A stretch of 64,000 nucleotides of DNA, taken from the NCBI GenBank assembly GCA_014058105.1, contig JACGCM010002552.1:1-64000 (forward strand), written 5' to 3'. The position numbers were made by a program, and so were the translations under genes. Below are positions 36,185 through 47,063 of the stretch, in pieces; position 1 is the stretch's first letter, and each line of letters opens with the position of its first letter. The notes beneath the pieces are model-generated. The model did not search any database. It was not told the origin of the DNA and was given only the letters and a program-made list of their open reading frames with translations. The stretch is from Kingdonia uniflora (Eukaryota > Streptophyta > Magnoliopsida > Ranunculales > Circaeasteraceae).

Positions 36185-37075
36185 ACTGCAGTAGTAACTG
36201 AGTCCGCCTCCCCTTCCCCACAGAACCAATATAGGACCCCTTTAATCTTGTTCCACGTAGCATTTTACAATTGCCTCCTCTTCTCTCTCCTAAATAAATA
36301 TTTTGTACTCCATAAATCTCTTCACCTTCTCTCTTTTTTAAGTGACATAAAACGTAAGAAAAGCCCAATAGCCAGTTAAGCGCAAATCTCTCTGTAAACT
36401 CTGCAATTCTACTGTTAGTACTAATCTCATCAACATTTATTTTAAATGCGAGTATATCAATTAAGCGTCCCAACTTTTCGAAAAGTGCTTGCACATGAAT
36501 TTCATTATCAAAGTACTCACCGTGGAAGAGGAAACACTTTATAGTTTAAGCTATATGCAGAAAATTTAAACTAGATCAGATGGGTTCATATTTTGAAACA
36601 AATGCCTATCAACCAAATTTAACCTAACGAAGAAGTATGTAAGTACATTGTTTGATGTGTGTAGTCGTAGAACGCATGTCAATGTCGAGTTAGCGGAAAC
36701 TGCAATGAAACAACTTATTGAATTAGAATTTTTCAACAATGAAAACTATGCCCCCATATCAAATATCGAGAAAGCAAATCGCCAATGAAACAAGGTTTCT
36801 AAGATGAGGACGATCATGAAGAAGAAATTTTTGTTATTTCAAGAGCCCAGGTTCTAGGTTTTTTAGGTTAATTATAGGGAGATTTAAACAGATATGGGTT
36901 GAGGGCAAATATGTCACTTAAAGAAATAGTGGAGAAGGTGGAGAGATTTAAGGAAAACAAAATATTAATTTAAGAGAGAGAAGAGGATGCAGTTGTAAAA
37001 TGCTAAGTGGACCAAGATTAAAAGGGTCCTATATTGGTTATGTGGGGAAGGGGGTTTATGCTAGGCAGACTCGTA
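36185..37075. mobile_element. TIR element with inverted repeats of about 150 bp in an EDM2 intron
   Basis: 36205-36350 and 36915-37060 are inverted copies. The shared blocks, as read on the plus strand at the left, are CTTCCCCACAnAACCAATATAGGACCC, a GCATTTTACAA-TGC block, TCTCTCTCCTA/TTAAA and TCTCCACCTTCTC-like sequence, then AAGTGACAT. The outer part continues more weakly to GAGTCCGCC at the left. The interior (36360-36900) has no transposase. It lies between exons 10 and 11 of the EDM2-like gene. The long TIRs suggest a MULE-derived or foldback element; the superfamily is uncertain. Confidence 0.65.
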
Positions 37076-37079
37076 GTAA

Positions 37080-37215
37080 CTAGCCTCAATGGGTACAAAG
37101 CCCGAGGGACCACAAGTCCTGATGGGTACAAAACCCAAAATCCCACAAGAACAACCCAATGGGTCGTCTAACAAATCTCACCCCATTAGGGTTCAAACTC
37201 ACGACATCTCAGTTG
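37080..37215 (-). mobile_element. Possible SINE remnant
   Basis: On the minus strand, a CCACCAACTGAGA...GAGTTTGAACCCTAATGGGG arrangement resembles the 5' internal-promoter region of plant tRNA-derived SINEs. It is followed by repeated TTTTGTACCCAT-type words. It directly abuts the TIR element on its right. No tail or target duplication was confirmed. Confidence 0.3.
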
Positions 37216-38609
37216 GTGGAGGGTCGAGTTGCAATTGTTTCTAGCTTCCTTGATATCTTTAATCATCATCGCAACTTATCTGAATCTTTACTTGAAGGGT
37301 TTATTTATTCTGCGTGCTACATGTATATTAAAGTCAGTCTATTCTTTTGTGGTCCCACCTGTATATCTCGTTTTTCTGAAATTTGATTTACCAAAATCTT
37401 ATTGAAGATTTTGTACTAGGATGAGGCTTCATCTAACATGTCATTCTAATATAGTACTAATTTGTTCTTTAAACAGGTAGTTGACTTTTGCTGTGGCGCA
37501 AATGACTGGAACCAGATTATGAAAGACAAACTTCTGGAAACTGGAAAGAAATGCTCGTTTAAAAATTTCGATATCATTCGTCCAAAGGTGGGTTTCACTT
37601 TCTTAAAGTTTTTATAGGTAGTAACCTTAAACATTTATTGGAAATAAAGAGAGAATTGGTTATGAATGTTCATGACTACAAAAGTTAATCTTCTTTGTTT
37701 TGACAAATTGTTAGTTATGAATACTAAACAGGTTTCTTGTTGCAGAATGATTTCAATTTTGAAGAAAAGGACTGGATGAAAGTCAAAATAGGAGAACTAC
37801 CTGCTGGATCTGAATTGGTAATGAACTAGTAATTTACGCTTATTTTTCCACGCACTTCTCTTTCCATGGTTGGCAATGTTGTTGGACGTCTGTTGCTCAT
37901 AGCATAGATACAAGCTTCACCAAAAAATCATTTTGTGTTTTTTTGTAGATCATAGGACTTAATCCTCCTTACGGTGTCAAAGCATATCTTGCAAACAAGT
38001 TCATCGACAAGGCGCTGGAATTCAAGCCAAAGCTTGTTATTCTTATAGTCCCTCCTGAGACAAAAAGGTAGTATCTCCCTCCCTGACTCTTTCCTTCCCT
38101 CGTCCATATACAGTAACGGTCTCTATGCCTTTCCAGGCTAGACCGAAAGAGAGTACCATATGGTCTGGTATGGGAGGATAACCAGCAATTCAAAGGAAAG
38201 GTATAACATGATAGCATTTTCCTTTTCATTTGAATTTCAATTGATTCAATTACTTTCTGCTGCCTAACCTTTTGTTACTAAAGTTCACTACTCTTCCCAG
38301 TCCTTTTACTTGCCCGGTTCTGTTGACATGAAAGGCAATGCAATGGAGCAATGGAATACAACAGCGCCACATCTTTATCTTTGGAGTCGTCCAGATGTCA
38401 CTGCTTATCACAAAGCAATTGCTCTGAAGCAGGGCCACACATGTCAAGAGGCGAAACATTCCAATAACAAAGAAATTGAGAAAGAAGCAAAATGGTTAGA
38501 TTTTTCAGAGGAGATACGAATGGATATATCTTCAGATTGTGGTACCTACGATGACATATCTAAGCTATTTACTAACTGCGGTGAGATCTCCAATCGAAAT
38601 ACTCTTTTT

Positions 38610-39567
38610 GAAGAAAACAACCAAGAAGAGCGTGCAACAGTTGCACCTAATTATGGCTGTACGAAATACCAATCACCCACTAAACCAAACACGGAATCAG
38701 ATGAAGGAAACCATATGAGGTGCATCTCTGACACACGACCCGATGCCAGACGCAACGGTGCTGATAGTTCCCCATTCAGGCCAGCAGGTCTTGGCCATTC
38801 ATCTGATGCCCATGAAAATTCCTCTGCCAATGAAGAAAACAACCAAGAAGAGCGTGTAACAGTTGCACCTAATTATGGCTGTACAAAATACAAATCACCC
38901 ACTAAACCAAGCACGGAATCAGATGAAGGAAACCATATGAGGGGCATCTCTGACACACAACCCGATGGCAAACGCAATGGTGCTGATAATTCCCCATTCA
39001 GGCCAACAGGTCCTGGCCATCCAACTGATGCCCATGAAACTTCATCTGCCAATCAAACTACACTTTCTGAAGAAAACAACCAAGAAGGGCGTGTAAGAAT
39101 TACACTCAATTTTGGCTGTACGAAATTCCAATTATGCACTAATCCAAGCACGAAATCAGATGAAGAAAACCATTTGAGGGGCATCTCTGACACACGACCC
39201 GATGCCAGAAACAACAGCAACGGTGTTGATAGTTCCCCATTCAGGCCAACAGATCCTGACCATCTATCTGACGCGCATGAATCTTCCTCTGTCAGGGTAG
39301 AGATCGATGAGATCTCCAATCAAAATACTCTTTCTGAAGAAAACAACCTAGAAGAGCCTGTAAAAATTACACCCAAATATGGTTGTACGAAATACCAACC
39401 ACGCACTAATCCAAACACGAAATCAGATGAAGGAAACCATTTAAGGGGCATCTCTGATACACGATCAGATGCCAGAAGCAACAGTGCTGATAATTCCCCA
39501 TTTAGACCAACAGATCCTCGCCATCCATCTGACGCCCATAAAACTTCCTCTGTCAGGGCAGAGATGG
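38610..39567 (+). repeat. Four coding tandem repeats in the EDM2-like last exon
   Basis: Units begin at 38610, 38832, 39069 and 39336 (74, 79 and 89 codons apart). Each runs EENNnEERVnn, then NYGCTKYQ, TKSDEGNHLRGISDTR, DNSPFRPTDP and DAHETSS, with variations. All keep frame. The later two carry an extra 5-15 residues such as VRVEIDEISNQNTL before the next unit. Related EDM2 C-termini have one such conserved segment, so this is a lineage expansion. The unit is acidic to neutral and polar, probably disordered. Confidence 0.9.
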
Positions 39568-40016
39568 AAGAAAACATCAGGAACTTCCGAGCTATCCAAC
39601 CTAGCACTGTTGAAAATCTCGACGACATTGAGATGTCATATAACTATCGAACGTTCTGGAGTTCAGAACATAATCATAGATGGACACCGAACATAAATGA
39701 GGTTGATGAGAAGTATAGTGGGGTAATGGATACGCCACAACTTGTTCAAATATACGGAGGACCAGATTATTGTTCATTTCAAGGACGAAGTTATCTTTCT
39801 ACCCTGGATACTGGATTCGGCATCATGCCTTCCCAAGCTTGTATCCAATATGGGTTACCGGGTTTGGTAGCTGAGTCATCTCATAACTCAGCAAACTCTT
39901 TAGTAATGAACCATAATGTACCAGGATTCGACGAGTTCAACGATGAAAACACCCATAGTTTTGGGGCGGAAATGTCATTGGTGGGAAGAAGTGGTGTGTA
40001 CTGCTTTCCAGATCCA

Positions 40017-40136
40017 CTGTATCCTCCTGGACCCGAGCTACTATACCCTCCTGGAACCGAGCCAGTATACCCTTCTGGAATCGAGTCAGTATATCCTTTT
40101 GGAACCGAGCCACTATATCCTCCTGGAACCGAGCCA
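40017..40136 (+). repeat. Five-copy 24-bp coding minisatellite (YPPGTEP)
   Basis: Five consecutive 8-codon units of the form LYPPGTEP (variants VYPSGIES, VYPFGTEP, LYPPGPEL) close the EDM2-like protein, 14 codons before its stop at 40178. The tyrosine, proline and glycine content suggests a flexible or PPII-type tail. The array sits entirely in frame, so gain or loss of units would not disrupt the protein. Confidence 0.9.
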
Positions 40137-40178
40137 CTATATGTATCCTCCTGGATCCCGGCTCAGTTTCCTTTCTGA

Positions 40179-41308
40179 TATTCTGATAACTTGTCTGGGT
40201 TTGCTCGTGGGCGTCTACAACGTTATCATCACGTAAATTCAGTTGGATGGCTTGATGACTAAGGTACACCATATGTGCTTCTTGTTTACACATACATTAG
40301 CGCACCAGAAGAGGGCATAAGAAACTTGGAAAATACTATGTTAGCTGTGCTCCTTTTACTTATATAGTTATTGAAATGTGCTGAAAGCTTTTTGTTATTT
40401 ACATCATGATTTTTCTCTACAAACTGGTGCACTTTATGTTCATGACCAGGAAAAGTGTTTACAGTCAGAAAATCTTTATGGCTTTCTGAGAGAAGATAAA
40501 AACACAATTATCTTCCCCGTCTGTAGCAATTAATCACTGAGAGGCGCAAAATAATTCCATGAGACTTTAGCTTGATCATAGTGAACAGCGGGAACATAGA
40601 AGAGATTTGTGATTTTATCTCTCGCGAGAGGTATAAAACTTCTCACGCTTTACTGGAATGAATTTTGTCTTGGGAAATCCATCCTTCCAAAGATTCAATA
40701 ATAAGTTCACTGAAACGACCCTCCCCTATTAATTGCTTGAGAAAAGGTAATTTCTTTCATTTTTCATGAACACCAGCAAGATCTAATCACCAAGAGGTAT
40801 CAAAACCCATATTAACTTGTTTCAAGTTACTTCCCTTCCAGATCCTAAATGGGCTTCTTGGATTTCGATCTTGTTAGCTTTTTTGATGATTCATAGAAGC
40901 CATGGAGTGTTTGAACTGATACCATTGGGATAAGCTACTCTAGAGCAGATATTTATGAGTTATATTGTCTTTTTCTTGCAGGGGTGGTGGAGACTTGACA
41001 AGGAGAAACCGTTCAATGAAGAGGTAAAGGAGATTAGTGAGGTAAAGTGGCTAGAATGCTGGATGTCATATGTGAGATTCCTTCGTTTAGGTTACATCGC
41101 TTAAAGTTGCTAACAGGAATATATGTGTGAAGCTGTATTTAGTGTTAACTTGAAGATCTGATGTAAACTTTGACATGTCACTACATGTACAGGGATTCAT
41201 GCCGTCTCATCCAAAACTTAGTGACATTACATAGAAAAGTTTGCTGTTGGTGTCTCACTATTGCTTTAGAAGGTATTTTTTTATATATCAGTTTCAGGTG
41301 TGTATATG

Positions 41309-41343
<35 letters not shown>

Positions 41344-41545
41344 CTGCTATGACATGAGATCTAAGTGTCTAACAGAATTGGTCGTCTAGTATAAATTCTT
41401 TTGTCATGCAAAATGGGCATATATGCAGGTAGTCTGTTTTCCTTAATGCCTGCTATGACATCAAAATAATGACTTTGACATGAATAAATGAGTCTTCAAC
41501 TCAGAGTTGGAAGCTCCACGAATCTCTTCAGAGAGAAAAAGAGAG
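40179..41545 (+). other. 3' flank of the EDM2-like gene and 5' flank of wax synthase 2
   Basis: No coding gene seen. A CTTGCAG acceptor-like site at 40974-40980, followed by GGGTGGTGGAGACTTGAC and an in-frame stretch of a few codons, may mark an intron in the 3' UTR. A run of 33 consecutive T residues lies at 41311-41343. It could be the 3' tail of a minus-strand retroposed sequence or simply a homopolymer. Confidence 0.45.
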
Positions 41546-42580
41546 ATGGGAGAAGAAATCAAGAGCTTAGCTAAGGTATGGGTTACAGTTTTAGCATCTC
41601 TATGCTATGTTTACTTCATAGTTTCAAAGATCTCAAAGGGAAAACTAAGGCTCCTCTCACTTCTTCCCGTTATCGCTCTCTTCACGCTCCTCCCGATGAG
41701 CCTTTTGACCGTCCATCTTTGTGGACTAACTGCTCTCTTAGTCACTTGGCTTGCCAATTTTAGGCTCCTTCTTTTCGCGTTCGATCAAGGTCCCTTATCG
41801 TTGGAACGCCCAATACCTGGCCAGTCATTTATCTCTCTCCTGCGTTTCCTCTCCGTGGCTTGTCTCCCCATCAAAATTAAGGCCCAACAAACTACCAAAA
41901 AAGGCCTAAAATCACCAACAAATTATGCCATTAAAGCCTTACTCTTAGCTATTGTGATCCATACATATGGCTATAAAAAACATCTCCATCGGGACGTAGT
42001 GTTAGCACTCAACTGTTGCCTCACATACTTCAGCGCCGAAATCATCTTAGCCATGTGTGCTGCCCCAGCTCAAGCAGTACTTGGGCTCGAGATTGAACCA
42101 CAGTTTGACGAGCCGTACCTATCGACTTCGCTACAAGACTTTTGGGGGAAAAGATGGAATCTCATTGTCCCAAGTATTCTACGCCCCACTGTATACTATC
42201 CAATACGTACTCGTATTTTGGGTAAAAGGTGGGCCCTGACTGTAGCCGTGGTTTCGACCTTCGTTGTTTCAGGCCTAATGCACGAGCTGTTTTATTATTA
42301 CCTTACACGGGTGATGCCCACTTGGGAGGTGACGATGTTCTTTGTGCTGCACGGTTTTTGCTTAGCCTTAGAAATCATTGTCAAGAAGGCCGTGGGAGAT
42401 AGGTGGAGGTTGCATCCGGTAATATCCAGGGCTTTGACTATTGGATTTGTGTCAATCTCCAGTTTTTGGTTCTTCTTTCCTCAGATGACGCGACACGGTG
42501 TGGATGAGAAAGTAGTTCAAGAATACGGTATTTTGTATAGGTATGTAAAGGATAATGTCTTACGGAGCGTTCGTGGATGA
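41546..42580 (+). CDS. Wax synthase (long-chain-alcohol O-fatty-acyltransferase), copy 2
   Basis: An intact single-exon MBOAT-type acyltransferase of 344 codons, clearly paralogous to the gene at 16248 and on the same strand. I chose the ATG at 41546 (MGEEIKSLAKVWVTVLA) over one 13 codons upstream because it matches the start of the paralogue. Key stretches are CLPIKIKAQ, DFWGKRWNLIVPSILRPTVYY near residue 195, VSGLMHELFYYYLTRVMPTW with the probable catalytic histidine near residue 247, and a FFFPQM terminus. The two copies differ most in the segment around residues 95-115, where this copy has a LERPIPGQSF insertion. The expected role is wax-ester synthesis in the ER for cuticle or storage wax. 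Confidence 0.93.
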   Translation: MGEEIKSLAKVWVTVLASLCYVYFIVSKISKGKLRLLSLLPVIALFTLLPMSLLTVHLCGLTALLVTWLANFRLLLFAFDQGPLSLERPIPGQSFISLLRFLSVACLPIKIKAQQTTKKGLKSPTNYAIKALLLAIVIHTYGYKKHLHRDVVLALNCCLTYFSAEIILAMCAAPAQAVLGLEIEPQFDEPYLSTSLQDFWGKRWNLIVPSILRPTVYYPIRTRILGKRWALTVAVVSTFVVSGLMHELFYYYLTRVMPTWEVTMFFVLHGFCLALEIIVKKAVGDRWRLHPVISRALTIGFVSISSFWFFFPQMTRHGVDEKVVQEYGILYRYVKDNVLRSVRG

Positions 42581-43932
42581 ATACAAATATTTATTACCTG
42601 ATTACGAGTTCTTAAGTCAACAAACACAAGCCTAATTACAAGCTTTTCAGCCGCATCATTTGAAAAATGGGTTTATTTAACATTAACAGCATTTGCTGAA
42701 TGTATTAGTAATAAACCCTATAATTAAAAAAAAAAAAAAAATCTTTAATCATTTAATGAAATAACATTCTCCAAATCAATCTATTCTGCCATTATTATCA
42801 TATTGACAGAATATGATAATAATGCTAACTATTATCATATTTGGTTAATAAGAGTTTGGCACAAAGTTTCTGGAGCACAAAGTTTCTACTGGTTCGGAAC
42901 CTGCTAACTATTAGATTCACATACTAGGGAAAAGCTCAGTTAATCCGTCAACAATTGCCAAACCATTAATTAGTTCAGGCAACTCTAAAGGCACGGCAAC
43001 GTTATAAGAGCTAACTTTTATTTGTCAAGTTGATTCTTCAGGTGATCTTAGTAGATTGTAATAGTTTTTTGTTGCAATGAATTCTGGTGGGGGTTTTGCT
43101 TAACCCCAGCTTCCTCTTTCAAAAAAAAAAAACAAAAAAAAACTTTATAAGAGCTACTAGAATCTATATTTCTCATTCATGTTTTGGATTATAACTGGTG
43201 CATCATTAAACTTATGTTATCATGCTCAGAAAGATTTGGATTCTTGCATACAAATTAAGCTTGGAAGTAGCAGTGCAGTTAGCAAATTTCAGTTTATCGT
43301 GCTTGGAAAGATATACAAAGAAACTGTGTAATCAGCTAGAAAATCTTATTATCTAATTTCAAATTATCTGCTCTAATTGTCAATAAATACATACAAAACA
43401 ATAAAAGAGATTGCCTGGCTTCCCATGCATGCCACTCACCATGTTCTACGACGAAGGAAATGTTCCTGTCGTAAACCCGTCGCCTATTAACATTCACCAA
43501 GAAACTTCCCTTCTCTACTTCTTCTTTCTCTTCTTCATGTTTGCTGCTTTTGTGGATAACTTGTTAGTTGATGAGAGAGAGATCATGCAACCAAGATGAA
43601 GTGTGTGCATATAAAGGGTTTTCTTTCTTGAAAATGAGAGCTTTGAATGAGAGGCACATAGAGACCAAGATTCGTTTCGTAAGGGAGAGAGGTGATGTGT
43701 TGCCAAGGAGATTGGGACTTTTTTTTTATAGTTATTCTAGGTTGGTAGGTGAGATCACGGCTAGACGTTAATTTTGTTTCACACTTTGGGTCATCATGTC
43801 TTCCTCTTCCCCCCAATGCTCTCATAGGCCTTTTGGCACTCAAACCTCAGTACCCATCTGACTGAGCAAATCGTCCTCCGCCATGGTTTCTTGTTCCGTA
43901 GTAATTTGAGATTTTGAAATGAAAATATATAC
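42581..43932. other. Intergenic, no gene recognised
   Basis: Contains several A-runs (42726-42740, 43123-43140), a short ATTATCATAT-type inverted duplication around 42792-42841, and small open frames at 43411-43599 and 43568-43771 without family features. The stretch at 43025-43140 ends in an A-rich tail after CTTCCTCTTTC and could be a retroposed short element; I cannot confirm it. Confidence 0.45.
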
Positions 43933-45388
43933 TGATGTGGCACGTCCCTAATAGGGTCGTCTACCCCGTGTGAGACTTATTCTTAATTTATGCTTTAGCT
44001 TGTGCTCTGTTGTAGAGGTCCAATATAGATTTTTAGCAGTTTGGGAAAATTTGCTTTTGCCCCCTATTATTCCACTCAAAATTACACTTACCCCCCACTG
44101 TTGGTCTAAATATGAGGATGGACCCCAAAATAAGTTTGACCCGCGTTGACTGGTCTTATTTAGTTGAAGTCTCAAATTTGCCCTCGCGTGACTGCACGTG
44201 AAACTGCAACCGGTTACCATTTTCTCTCTCTCACCTGTGACACGTGTCCTTGAGAACCGGGAACTCTAACTTCTTCCCCCCAAACCAGTCTCTCTCTACT
44301 CTCAGATGCAACTTAAATAAGAATACCAATATGCAAAATCATTTACATAACACACCATAATCTCACAAAATAACCCAAAAACCCTAATTGCAACTACATT
44401 CAACCAAAAATGTAAAGAAAAACCCATCATCATGTAACTAATAACTTCAACTTCCACTTCAAACCCCGATAAACCCAGAACCTTATCAATAATTTATCAA
44501 TTGATCTCAATTTACACTGATTTTTCTCCCAATATTGTGACTCATAAATCCCTAATATCTCTAATTGATTCAACGGACAACGATCTCAAAAGCTCTCTTT
44601 CTCTGTTGGGTTATGGCTTCAAATTCTCAATAGTCTAAAGTGAGCAAAAAGGGGATGATTTTGGTCTCTCTCCGTCTACATGAATCGGCTACAAATCCAA
44701 TCAATAATACCGTTTGTAGTAGAGCATCTTGGATCGAGTAAAAAAGAGAGTGATGAACCTTGCTGCACCGCACCAATCTTGCTAAAATTCTTTAGGGGAA
44801 ACCTCTTTTGGAAATGTTAGGGTTCAAATACTTCCCCCATTAGTATTTACTTAGCTTTTGGAGTAATGACGATCATGGTGATGCATATCAAAAAGAGACA
44901 GAGAGAGAGGAAAGGAGAGGAGAGGGTAATGTTTAGTTGGAGGAATTAAAAGGGGAGAGAGAAAGTGTGTAACCGGATGCCTTTCTCACGTACTTTTCAC
45001 ATGAGGGTACATTAGTCAGTTCACGCAAAAAAGACTAGTCAACTCAAGTCAAAAGGCAGTTAGGGCCAATTTGGGGTCTAAATGCATATTTAGATTAACA
45101 GTGGGAGGCAAGTGCGATTTTGAGTGGAATAATGGGGGGCAAGAACAAATTTTTCCTAACAGTTTCTATTTTTTAGGTTAGTTTCTTAATTAGATTGGCT
45201 AGGGGAGATATAGTATGAATGATTCTAGGGAAACCTAGGTTATTAGGGGAGAGGGTGGTGTAATCTCAGCAGTTGATTTGGTTAATAAGAGTTGAAGTTA
45301 TTTAGTTTGAAATCCTAGTTTCTCTAAAACTTAACTAAAATATGGTATTCATACAAATCTCGCATCCGCCTTCGTAGTAATCACGTCA
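43933..45388 (+). repeat. LTR interrupted by a MULE-type insertion
   Basis: The LTR runs from TGATGTGGCACG (43933) to ATCACGTCA (45388), with its left part at 43933-44042 and right part from 45157. The termini are imperfect inverted TGAnGTG ends. A primer-binding site of initiator-tRNA-Met type (TGGTACCAGAGCT, 45391) follows one base pair or so later, which fixes this as the 5' LTR of a plus-strand element. Without the insertion the LTR is about 335 bp. Confidence 0.7.
44034..45165. mobile_element. Non-autonomous MULE-type element with 9-bp target duplication
   Basis: The element is 44043-45156, flanked by TAGCAGTTT (44034-44042) and TAACAGTTT (45157-45165), an 8/9 match. Its ends are inverted repeats of at least 90 bp. 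On the left these read GGGAAAATTTGC, GCCCCCTATTATTCCACTCAAAA and CCCACTGTTGnTCTAAATAT; the right end mirrors them. Weaker inversion continues inward (GTTGACTnGTCTT, CACGTGAAA). The interior has no transposase. A 9-bp duplication and long TIRs are typical of Mutator-like elements. Confidence 0.8.
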
Positions 45389-45440
45389 ATTGGTACCAGA
45401 GCTGTATTAGAATCCAGTGTAGTCATCTTCAAGAGCAAAG

Positions 45441-45860
45441 ATGCCTCGTGGAAAACCTGCGACGAAGAAACCTATGCTTGCCAACGATGTAGCGAGGATA
45501 TCGGATAGGCTTGATAAGCTTGTCAAGGCTTTTGGAAAGGTAGCATTTTTACCTCCCTCGCCCTCCCCCCCCCCGTTGGGCGCAGTAGAAGACCCCTCCC
45601 ACGAGGGAAGCGTCGCCGCGAGGAACGTTGATCTCAACAACCCTTTCATGAGCTTAGGTGTTGAAACTAAAAATGAAAACACCATGGAAACCGTCGTCGA
45701 AGGTCCGACCATGGCAACCATCCATCCCACTACCGACCAGCATGTGGAGCCTACTCGGCAAGACCAAACTGCACCGATAACAGCGACCTCTATGGCAGCA
45801 GCACCAGTAGCCCAAAGCCCAAACCGCGACCCACTGCTACCAAAGCCGAATCAGATCTAG
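45441..45860 (+). pseudogene. Retrotransposon gag-like N-terminal fragment
   Basis: A 139-codon frame starts 50 bp after the primer-binding site of the LTR ending at 45388. The product is basic at the start (PRGKPATKKPMLAND), has a short helical DRLDKLVKAF segment, then a low-complexity proline/alanine/threonine-rich tail. This position and composition fit a gag leader. It stops at 45860 and no capsid, protease or polymerase follows before the next LTR, so the element is truncated. Confidence 0.5.
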
Positions 45861-46280
45861 TTAATCGGTCCAGATCTAGTCAGTTCAGATCCAGTTGGGC
45901 TTCTCCAATTTACAGCAAGCCCGGACTTTGAAAGAATTAATTACCCCGAGTGATGGTCCCCTAATAAACTTCCCTCCACTTTTAAAAGTTTGAATGTTTT
46001 GAAATATGAGGGACCCTCCACTACTAATCCTCTTCACCCCTCTCTAGTTATCGACCCTCTCCCTACAGAACCATCACCAACCTATTTTGGGGGCCGAGCT
46101 CTTCGTCCAGTGAGTACAAAACTGAAATTTCTAGACGCTGGAGACTAACCAATTTTGATTGTTTTAGGTCTAAATCCTTTAAATTAATGGTCTACGCTTA
46201 ACCTAAATAAAGTTAATTTAATTATCTAATGTTAAGCAAGCTATTGGAAATTTAAAGACAAGGGCAAAATTTTTTAACCC

Positions 46281-47063
46281 TGTGGGAAACCTTTCTCAGG
46301 AGAAAAACCCACAGGTCGCTGTCGAATCACTCGACAACTAAACAATCCACTATTAAAAAAGAATTACGTACAAGAGTTTAACTACTTACAGACTCGATAA
46401 GCACATCCCAGGGTTACCTTTCTTCCAATCAAGCTCTTTGCAATTAATTTCCAGTTCTCGTAACTTCTCGCTCCAATATCTTGTCGAAGCTTCCAATCTT
46501 GAATCTCTCAAGTTTCTCAATCCATGATTAGGGTTTCTTGATCAATAATGATTGATTCAAGATTTAAGTATTTTAATTTTCTCTTGAATCTCTCAAGAAT
46601 AATTTTTCCTCACTCTAAAAAACTCAAGCCCTAAAAAAAGGTTTTCAAAAAGTTGTGTTCTGAAAAAAAGAAAAGTTATCTTTTATCGAAAAATAGAAAT
46701 CACGTTCTCTGTTCGAATAGAAATAAATATATTCGAATAAAAATTAGGCTGAGCCAATCTATTCAAATTAAAAGAAATTTATTCGAATAAAAAACAGCCT
46801 GAGGCATTTTATTCAAATATAATAAAATCTATTCGAATATAAATTTTGTTATCTTAAAAAGACAAGCTTATTACCTTTTCCATACTCTGTAAAAATACAT
46901 AGGGTTTGATATTTAGAACAAGAAGTTAGAAACCTACTTACCTGTTCAGTGTCAGTAAAACTATAGTCGCTCCACGTGCACTCACTGACGCCAGATAACC
47001 ACGAGATAGTGTTGACACCTATTCTAGACACTAAATGAAATAAACTCCAAAATAGATCTTTCA
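46281..47063 (-). repeat. Copia-type LTR (minus strand), copy A
   Basis: The LTR starts TGTGGGAAACC at 46281 and ends TTTCA at 47063. A minus-strand purine tract (AACCAAAGGGGGAGATTG, about 47064-47081) abuts it, marking it as a 3' LTR of a minus-strand element. Between 46690 and 46840 it holds repeated TATTCGAATA-type palindromic words. A similar LTR lies at about 49418-49852. Confidence 0.65.

Larger units (their letters stand above)
18895..40178 (+). pseudogene. EDM2-like gene (PHD fingers plus methyltransferase-like domain), N-terminally short, one stop codon
   Basis: EDM2 (ENHANCED DOWNY MILDEW 2) is a nuclear PHD-finger protein that controls intronic heterochromatin, alternative polyadenylation and disease-resistance genes. 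Exons read as 18895-19043, 31655-31751, 31890-31988, 32429-32676, 32786-32872, 33326-33724, 34242-34375, 34466-34567, 35128-35220, 35983-36024, 37477-37587, 37746-37817, 37949-38067, 38137-38200 and 38301-40178. They give SVCAICDDGGEILCCEGRC, CLNCKYKIHTCYACGKLGSS, CGHFYHPKC and CHICNQ (atypical PHDs), GTPIRNHIKFP, a YLAPFLHGKRYTSYGRHFT stretch, VVDFCCGANDW (methyltransferase motif I-like), GLNPPYGVKA (motif IV-like) and SFYLPGSVD. The TAG at 32594-32596 lies in frame inside exon 4. No exon for the usual N-terminal 200 or so residues was found. All other junctions keep frame, so the damage is slight. It may be a young pseudogene, or a paralogue read from a different start. Confidence 0.85.

Noticed and set aside
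38651..39628. Minus-strand open frames opposite the EDM2-like last exon
   Set aside because: They repeat with the coding repeats on the plus strand and are shadow frames of them.
43411..43771. Two small frames with a hydrophobic segment, considered as a secreted peptide gene
   Set aside because: The hydrophobic stretch is internal, with no clear signal peptide, no cysteine pattern and no family match.
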